Positions 42,365 through 46,955 of a stretch of 46,955 nt of DNA are shown piece after piece. The stretch's first letter is position 1. Every line of letters starts with the position of its first letter. This DNA is from Gallionella sp. (GTDB lineage: Bacteria > Pseudomonadota > Gammaproteobacteria > Burkholderiales > Gallionellaceae). The translations under genes were made by a program, and so were the position numbers. The stretch lies in contig JAQTZW010000016.1 in the NCBI GenBank assembly GCA_028687575.1, positions 13,725 through 60,679 of the forward strand. The letters are read 5' to 3'. The notes under the pieces were generated by a model that saw only the letters and a program-made list of their open reading frames with translations, did not search any database and was not told the origin of the DNA.

Positions 42365-43378
42365 TCAGTCCATCATCAGCACGACCTTGCCGGTCATGCC
42401 GCCCGCCTCGATCAGGCGGTGGGCTGCCGATGCCTGTTCCAGCGGCAGGCGATGGGTGACCAGCACGCCCAGTTCGCCGGCATCCACGCGCTGGGCGCAC
42501 TGTTCCAGTATCTTGCGCTGGCGGATGCGTTCCTCATGCATGTCCAGCACCTGCGGGGTGAGCATCAGCTCGAAGCCCAGCGACAGGTTGCGCAGTCGCG
42601 CCAGTTGCACATCGGCCTGCGCCAGCGGCGTGGCGAGGATGCTGACCAGCGTGCCGCCGATGCGCGCGGCTTTCAGCGAACGCAGGAAAGTCTCGCCGCC
42701 CACCGTGTCGAACACCACGTCCGCGCCCCGGCCAGCTGTCCAGTCCAGCGTCTCGGCGACGAAGTCCCGCTCGCGGTAGTTGATGATGCGCGATGCGCCC
42801 AGCGCCTGGGCCAGCCCGCCCTTGCGTGTGTCGCTGACGGTGACGGCGATCTGTGCGCCGATGCTGTGCGCCAGTTGCAGCGCGATGTGTCCTACTCCGC
42901 CAGCGGCGGCGTGGATCAGCAGAGTCTGGCCGGCCTGCAAGCGGGCGCGCTCGAACAGCGCCTCCCAAGCGGTCAGGCAGACCAGCGGCAGCGCGGCGGC
43001 ATCGGACAGCGGGATGGATGCGGGTGCGGCGGCGGCATATTCCTCATGCACCACGACGTATTCGGCGTAGTTCCCGGCGCTGCCGGGCTGCGTGTCGCCC
43101 AGTCCACCGTTGCAGAAATACACCGCGTCGCCCACCTTGAAGCGCGTCACCGCAGCGCCCACGGCCTCGACCACGCCCGCACCGTCGCAACCCAGTATCG
43201 CCGGCAGCTTGTCGGGGTAGTAGGCGGGTTTGGCGCGCAGCTTGGTGTCCAGCGGGTTGACCCCGGCGGCGGCGAGTCTCACGCGCAGATGGTGCGGCGA
43301 GGGCAGTTCCGGCATGGCCAGTTCGGCCATTTGCAGCACCGAAGCGTCGCCGGCGGCGGTCATCAGAATGGCTTTCAT
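42365..43378 (-). CDS. Zinc-independent quinone oxidoreductase-like MDR protein
   Basis: A medium-chain dehydrogenase/reductase of the quinone oxidoreductase branch, 337 residues. The N-terminal GroES-like fold has [30 protein letters not shown] and VGDAVYF. The Rossmann fold has [17 protein letters not shown], an NAD(P)H motif. The usual catalytic-zinc ligands are not apparent. The substrate is unknown. I chose the ATG at 43378, the conserved MKAI start; upstream in-frame codons overlap the aroC promoter. It is divergent from aroC by 68 bases. Confidence 0.92.
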   Translation of the reverse strand: MKAILMTAAGDASVLQMAELAMPELPSPHHLRVRLAAAGVNPLDTKLRAKPAYYPDKLPAILGCDGAGVVEAVGAAVTRFKVGDAVYFCNGGLGDTQPGSAGNYAEYVVVHEEYAAAAPASIPLSDAAALPLVCLTAWEALFERARLQAGQTLLIHAAAGGVGHIALQLAHSIGAQIAVTVSDTRKGGLAQALGASRIINYRERDFVAETLDWTAGRGADVVFDTVGGETFLRSLKAARIGGTLVSILATPLAQADVQLARLRNLSLGFELMLTPQVLDMHEERIRQRKILEQCAQRVDAGELGVLVTHRLPLEQASAAHRLIEAGGMTGKVVLMMD

Positions 43379-43446
43379 CAATGTCTCGGGTTCTCTGGAA
43401 TGGGGCGTATGGTAAACTCCGGCGACTTTTTTTGCGAGATAGAACC

Positions 43447-44535
43447 ATGTCTGGAAACACATTCGGCACCTTGTTCACAGTGACTTCTTTTGGCGAATCG
43501 CACGGCGCGGCGATAGGCTGCATCGTGGACGGCTGCCCGCCGGGGTTGGCGCTCTGCGAGGCCGATATCCAGCATGACCTTGACCGCCGCAAGCCCGGCA
43601 CGTCGCGCCACGTTACCCAGCGCCGCGAATCGGATACCGTGGAGATACTCTCCGGCGTGTTCGAGGGCAAGACCACCGGCACGCCGATTGCGCTGTTGAT
43701 CCGCAACGAAGACCAGCGCAGCAAGGATTATGGCAACATCGCCGAGACCTTCCGCCCCGGCCACGCCGACTACACCTACTGGCAAAAATACGGCATCCGC
43801 GACTATCGCGGCGGCGGGCGTTCTTCGGCGCGCGAGACAGCGGGGCGGGTCGCGGCGGGTGCGATTGCCAAAAAATGGCTGAACGAAAGATACGGCGTAA
43901 CGGTGCGCGGCTATCTGGCGCAACTGGGCGAGATCGTCGTGCCGTTCAACAGCTGGGATGCTGTCGGCAACAACCCGTTCTTCGCGCCAGATGCCAGCGT
44001 CGTGCCGGCACTGGAAGACTACATGGACGCGCTGCGCAAATCCGGCGACTCGATAGGCGCGAAGCTGGGCGTGGTGGCAAGCAACGTGCCGGTGGGCTGG
44101 GGCGAGCCGGTGTTCGACCGGCTGGATGCCGACATCGCCCACGCGCTGATGGGCATCAACGCCGTCAAGGGCGTGGAGATCGGCGCGGGCTTTGGCTGCG
44201 TCACCCAGCGCGGCAGCCAGCACGGCGACGAGCTGACCCCGGATGGCTTTGCCAGCAACAACGCCGGCGGCATCCTGGGCGGTATTTCCACCGGCCAGGA
44301 CATCGTCGCCCACTACGCCATCAAACCCACCTCCAGCATCCGCATCGAGCGCAACTCGATCAACAAGGCAGGTGAAGCGGTGAAAGTCTCCACCGAAGGC
44401 CGCCACGACCCCTGCGTCGGCATCCGCGCCACGCCGATTGCGGAGGCGATGGTCGCGCTGGTGCTGATGGACCACGCGCTGCGGAATCGCGGGCAGAATG
44501 GGGATGTGGAGAGTGGGACGGTGAGGTTGCGGTAG
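43447..44535 (+). CDS. aroC: Chorismate synthase
   Basis: Catalyses the last shikimate-pathway step, conversion of EPSP to chorismate with reduced FMN. It is 362 residues. [18 protein letters not shown] is family signature 1, [14 protein letters not shown] and [21 protein letters not shown] signature 2, and [18 protein letters not shown] signature 3. I chose the ATG at 43447. The stop codon TAG is part of the left arm of a dispersed inverted repeat, so the final codons may have been shaped by that insertion. Confidence 0.97.
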   Translation: MSGNTFGTLFTVTSFGESHGAAIGCIVDGCPPGLALCEADIQHDLDRRKPGTSRHVTQRRESDTVEILSGVFEGKTTGTPIALLIRNEDQRSKDYGNIAETFRPGHADYTYWQKYGIRDYRGGGRSSARETAGRVAAGAIAKKWLNERYGVTVRGYLAQLGEIVVPFNSWDAVGNNPFFAPDASVVPALEDYMDALRKSGDSIGAKLGVVASNVPVGWGEPVFDRLDADIAHALMGINAVKGVEIGAGFGCVTQRGSQHGDELTPDGFASNNAGGILGGISTGQDIVAHYAIKPTSSIRIERNSINKAGEAVKVSTEGRHDPCVGIRATPIAEAMVALVLMDHALRNRGQNGDVESGTVRLR

Positions 44536-44612
44536 GCTGGGGTGAGGTACGAACCCCAGCGGTTTTGTGTGGCAATGGGAATGCTGGGATTCGCAGGCTC
44601 ATCCCAGCCTAC
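44532..44612. repeat. Dispersed inverted-repeat element after aroC
   Basis: GTAGGCTGGGGTGAG (44532-44546) pairs with CTCATCCCAGCCTAC (44598-44612) with one mismatch. Inside it CGAACCCCAGC (44550-44560) pairs with GCTGGGATTCG (44583-44593) with one mismatch. The TAG at 44533-44535 is the aroC stop. The element has no coding capacity and resembles small palindromic repeats scattered in proteobacterial genomes; it may also act as a terminator. Confidence 0.85.
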
Positions 44613-44679
44613 GGCACTTTCGCGGAGATGACGAAAAAATCAGTGTCCCCTAAGTGAAGAATCAGAATATGGCGGATTG

Positions 44680-46794
44680 ATGAACAAAGCCCAATTAAAA
44701 AAACTCGAAGCCGATCTGTGGAGTGCCGCCAACAACCTGCGTGCCAATTCCGACCTTAAATCCAGTGAATATGCCACGCCCGTACTGGGGCTGATTTTCC
44801 TCAAGTTTGCCGACAACAACTACCGCCGCTTTGAAGCGGAAATTGTCGCCGAATATCAGAAGCTGCAAGGCACGCGGCGCGAGAAAAAAATCTCCGACAT
44901 TGCGATTGAGAAGTGCGGCTTCTATCTGCCCGACCATGCGCGGTATGCACATCTGCTGAACCTCCCGGAAGAAAAGAACATCGCCAAGGCGCTCAAGGAA
45001 GCGATGAAGGCCATCGAGGAATACAAGCCCGAACTCGAAGGCGTGCTGCCCAAGGACGAATATGCCGCGCTGACGCGCACCGACAAAACGCTGCCCAACC
45101 AACTGCTCAAAACCTTCGCCGACATTCCGGCAGATGCCACCGGCGACCTGTTCGGGCAGATTTACGAATACTTCCTCTCCGAATTCGCGCGCAGCGAAGG
45201 CCAGAAGGGCGGCGAATTTTTCACACCGCGCTCCGTGGTGCGCCTGATGGTGGAAATCATCGAACCGCACGGCGGCAAAGTGTTCGACCCCGCCTGCGGC
45301 TCCGGCGGCATGTTCGTGCAATCCGCCCAGTTCATCGGGGAACACCGCAAGGAACTGCAAGGCGCCACAAGCGATGTTTATGTCTGCGGCCAGGAAAAAA
45401 CCCGCGACACCGTCAACCTCGCCAAGATGAACCTCGCGGTCAACGGCCTGCGCGGCGAAATCAAACAGGCCAACACCTACTACGAAGACCCGCACAACAG
45501 CTTCGGCGCGTTTGATTACGTACTTGCCAATCCGCCGTTCAACGTGGACGACGTGAGCCTCTCCAGCGTGGAGAAAGACAAGCGCTTCAACACCTACGGC
45601 ATCCCGCGCAACAAGAGTAAGGCCAAAAAGGCGGACGAAGGCAAGGAAACCGTGCCCAACGGCAACTACCTGTGGATCAGCCTGTTCGCCACCTCGCTCA
45701 AACCGCAAGGCCGCGCCGCGCTGGTGATGGCGAACTCCGCCTCCGATGCGCGCCACTCCGAAGCCGATATCCGCAAAATGCTGATCGAACAGAACCTCAT
45801 CTACGGCATGCTCACGCTGCCCTCGAACATGTTCTACACCGTCACCCTGCCGGCCACGCTGTGGTTCTTCGACAAGGCCAAGACCGACGACAAAATATTG
45901 TTCATCGACGCGCGCAATATCTTTAACCAGATCGACCGCGCCCACCGCGAATTCAGCGAAGAGCACATCCAGAACATCGCCATCATCAGCAAACTGCACA
46001 AAGGCCAGCGCGAACAATTCGTACAACTCATCGACCGTTACTTCTCGGCGGGCATGGAACGTCTGGTTGAGAACAAGACCAAGGTAGAGCCTGTCTCCGC
46101 GCAACTACTCGAAGTGCTGGAAGATGCCGCAGGCAAGCAGGCCGTGGGCGAACTGGTCAAACAATGGGCGGCGCTCAACAAGCTGCAAACCCGCTACGAC
46201 CAATACCGCGACAAATACCCCCTCGCCCCCGACACGGGGGAGGGGGCTGGAGTGAGGGGGCAAGATGCGAATAAAGCCGTCGAGCTAAAGAACAAGGCGC
46301 AGCAACAACTGCGCGAAGCATTCGCCCCCTTCTTCGCCGCACTGCACGAAGGCTTGAAGCACCTCGACAAGATCGTGCGCCACCGCGAAAAGCAGCAAGC
46401 AGAGCAAGCGCAGGCCGAAGGCAAACGCGCCGCGACCGACCGCAAAACCAAAGCGCTCAAGACCGCGCTGGAAGAGTTGCATCAGGAAGTAAAGAGCGCC
46501 GAACTCTACTACCAGCACATCCACTGGTTACAGGAACGCTTCCCCAAAGCGGAATACGAAGATGTGACTGGTCTGTGCAAACTCGCCAGCCCGGCAGAAG
46601 TGAAAGAACAGGACTACTCGCTCAATCCGGGGCGCTATGTCGGCGTGGTGATTGAGGAGGATGGCAAGACCGAGGAGGAGTTCATTGCAGAGTTGCTGGC
46701 GATGAATGATGAGCTAGCGCACTTGAACGAGACTGCACGAGTGCTTGATAAAATAATCGGAAACAATATCCGCCAAATTGCGGGGGATGTATGA
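44680..46794 (+). CDS. hsdM: Type I restriction-modification DNA methyltransferase (HsdM)
   Basis: The N6-adenine methyltransferase subunit of a type I system, 704 residues. The N-terminal HsdM helical domain (about 1-150) begins LKKLEADLWSAANNLRANSDLK. The methylase core has SAM motif FDPACGSGGMF near residue 206 and catalytic NPPF near 285. A long helical C-terminal extension (about 480-700) probably contacts HsdS. A palindromic repeat is inserted in frame near residues 513-527. I chose the ATG at 44680 after GGCGGA; a TTG one codon upstream is possible. hsdS follows with a 4-base overlap but is broken, so this HsdM probably lacks its specificity partner here. Confidence 0.95.
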   Translation: MNKAQLKKLEADLWSAANNLRANSDLKSSEYATPVLGLIFLKFADNNYRRFEAEIVAEYQKLQGTRREKKISDIAIEKCGFYLPDHARYAHLLNLPEEKNIAKALKEAMKAIEEYKPELEGVLPKDEYAALTRTDKTLPNQLLKTFADIPADATGDLFGQIYEYFLSEFARSEGQKGGEFFTPRSVVRLMVEIIEPHGGKVFDPACGSGGMFVQSAQFIGEHRKELQGATSDVYVCGQEKTRDTVNLAKMNLAVNGLRGEIKQANTYYEDPHNSFGAFDYVLANPPFNVDDVSLSSVEKDKRFNTYGIPRNKSKAKKADEGKETVPNGNYLWISLFATSLKPQGRAALVMANSASDARHSEADIRKMLIEQNLIYGMLTLPSNMFYTVTLPATLWFFDKAKTDDKILFIDARNIFNQIDRAHREFSEEHIQNIAIISKLHKGQREQFVQLIDRYFSAGMERLVENKTKVEPVSAQLLEVLEDAAGKQAVGELVKQWAALNKLQTRYDQYRDKYPLAPDTGEGAGVRGQDANKAVELKNKAQQQLREAFAPFFAALHEGLKHLDKIVRHREKQQAEQAQAEGKRAATDRKTKALKTALEELHQEVKSAELYYQHIHWLQERFPKAEYEDVTGLCKLASPAEVKEQDYSLNPGRYVGVVIEEDGKTEEEFIAELLAMNDELAHLNETARVLDKIIGNNIRQIAGDV
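46218..46260. repeat. Palindromic dispersed repeat inserted in frame in hsdM
   Basis: The sequence starts CCCCCTCGCCCCCGACAC and ends GGCTGGAGTGAGGGGG; the outer arms CCCCCTC and GAGGGGG are complementary, as are CGCCCCC-type and GGGGGAG-type inner parts. Its reverse complement has the CCCTCAC-CCAGCCC-CTCCC pattern of a common bacterial interspersed repeat. In frame it encodes a segment around PLAPDTGEGAGVRGQ that looks foreign to the surrounding charged helices. Confidence 0.85.
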
Positions 46795-46847
46795 GCGCAT
46801 GGGGGATTGCCCAGCTTAAAGATGTCTCCTCACTACTGTCCGGTTAA
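46791..46847 (+). pseudogene. hsdS: hsdS 5' fragment interrupted by an IS
   Basis: An ATG overlapping the hsdM stop (ATGA) begins MSAWGIAQLKDVSSLL, a plausible HsdS N-terminus, then meets a stop after 18 residues. The sequence from about 46836 onward belongs to an insertion sequence, so the specificity subunit is cut at about codon 15. The rest of hsdS, if present, lies beyond the window. Confidence 0.78.
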
Positions 46848-46955
46848 AAATCGAATAGATTCAATTGTTTACTGATGTCCGGTTCGTCAAGATTCTGTAT
46901 CGCATTTGCAACCATTTGATTTATTGGGGTTTTATCGAACATATTGACCTCAAAA
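46836..46955 (-). mobile_element. IS4-family-like insertion sequence, one end
   Basis: The element begins near CTGTCCGGTT, right inside hsdS, and continues to the window edge. It carries the 3' end of a transposase gene on the minus strand. The base composition (AT-rich) differs sharply from hsdM. The exact terminal repeat and target duplication cannot be set from one end. Confidence 0.7.
46844..46955 (-). CDS. Transposase, C-terminal end (IS4-type), partial
   Basis: The minus-strand frame enters from the window edge and ends ISKQLNLFDF. The pattern of a FEKTPI-like segment (here VNMFDKTPINQ) followed about 20 residues later by QLNLFD is the C-terminus of many IS4-family transposases with an N-terminal DUF4372 domain. 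Only 36 residues are visible, so the family call rests on this ending. Confidence 0.65.
   Translation of the reverse strand, partial: FEVNMFDKTPINQMVANAIQNLDEPDISKQLNLFDF

Noticed and set aside
42293..43483. Plus-strand open frame opposite the quinone oxidoreductase
   Set aside because: The minus-strand protein has intact GroES and Rossmann motifs; the plus frame is Gln/Arg/His-rich noise.
44695..46104. Minus-strand open frame of 469 codons opposite hsdM
   Set aside because: A shadow of hsdM, which holds the SAM and NPPF motifs; the antisense product has biased Val/Gly/Phe composition.

Overview
The window looks like chromosomal DNA of a betaproteobacterium, most likely from Nitrosomonadales/Gallionellaceae (an inference). 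The grounds are the gene order pilC-pilD-coaE-zapD-yacG-Nudix/ThiE-like-DUF815 ATPase, 6S RNA next to zapA, a riboswitch-linked btuB-btuM-cobO cluster, a run of small class I c-type cytochromes beside relA, and the moderately GC-rich coding style. About forty protein genes are supported. Most are housekeeping, and the only clearly accessory material lies at the two edges.

Layout. 1-1626: 3' part of a type I restriction hsdR with an in-frame tandem repeat. 1628-9582: DUF815 ATPase and a Nudix/ThiE-like fusion (+), then yacG, zapD, coaE, pilD, pilC, a CNNM/CorC protein and lgt, all on the minus strand. 9637-14099: ilvD, a hexose-6-phosphate mutarotase and three c-type cytochromes (+). 14304-17527: EVE protein, TauE/SafE permease and a RelA that lacks the usual C-terminal ACT domain (-). 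17663-19901: DUF445 membrane protein and a peptidoglycan-recognition-type amidase (+). 20026-20772: ZapB-like protein, zapA and 6S RNA (-). 20889-26126: cobalamin riboswitch, btuB, btuM, cobO and msbA (+). 26215-32827: peroxiredoxin, sodium:solute symporter, phoB-phoR behind a Pho box, and a GGDEF-EAL protein (+). 32864-38458: a PilZ-like protein and a 1275-residue FAD/Fe-S dehydrogenase (-). 38583-40674: thpR, phospholipase A and a truncated hemoglobin (+). 40681-43378: tcdA, tatD and a quinone oxidoreductase (-). 43447-44535: aroC (+). 44680-46955: hsdM, then an hsdS cut after about 15 codons by an IS4-type element that runs off the window.

Functional themes. B12 uptake and adenosylation are grouped behind a cobalamin riboswitch: outer-membrane BtuB, the solitary inner-membrane transporter BtuM and the adenosyltransferase CobO. 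Phosphate sensing (PhoB/PhoR) carries a strong upstream Pho box. Two cell-division accessory loci are present (zapD; zapA with a zapB-like gene).

The most unusual features concern the type I restriction genes. hsdR has at least seven in-frame copies of an 18-bp unit just before its DECH box. hsdM has a palindromic dispersed repeat inserted in frame. hsdS is interrupted by an IS. Several other dispersed palindromic elements sit between genes, and one of them supplies the stop codon of aroC. I see no CRISPR array, prophage or complete new defence operon.
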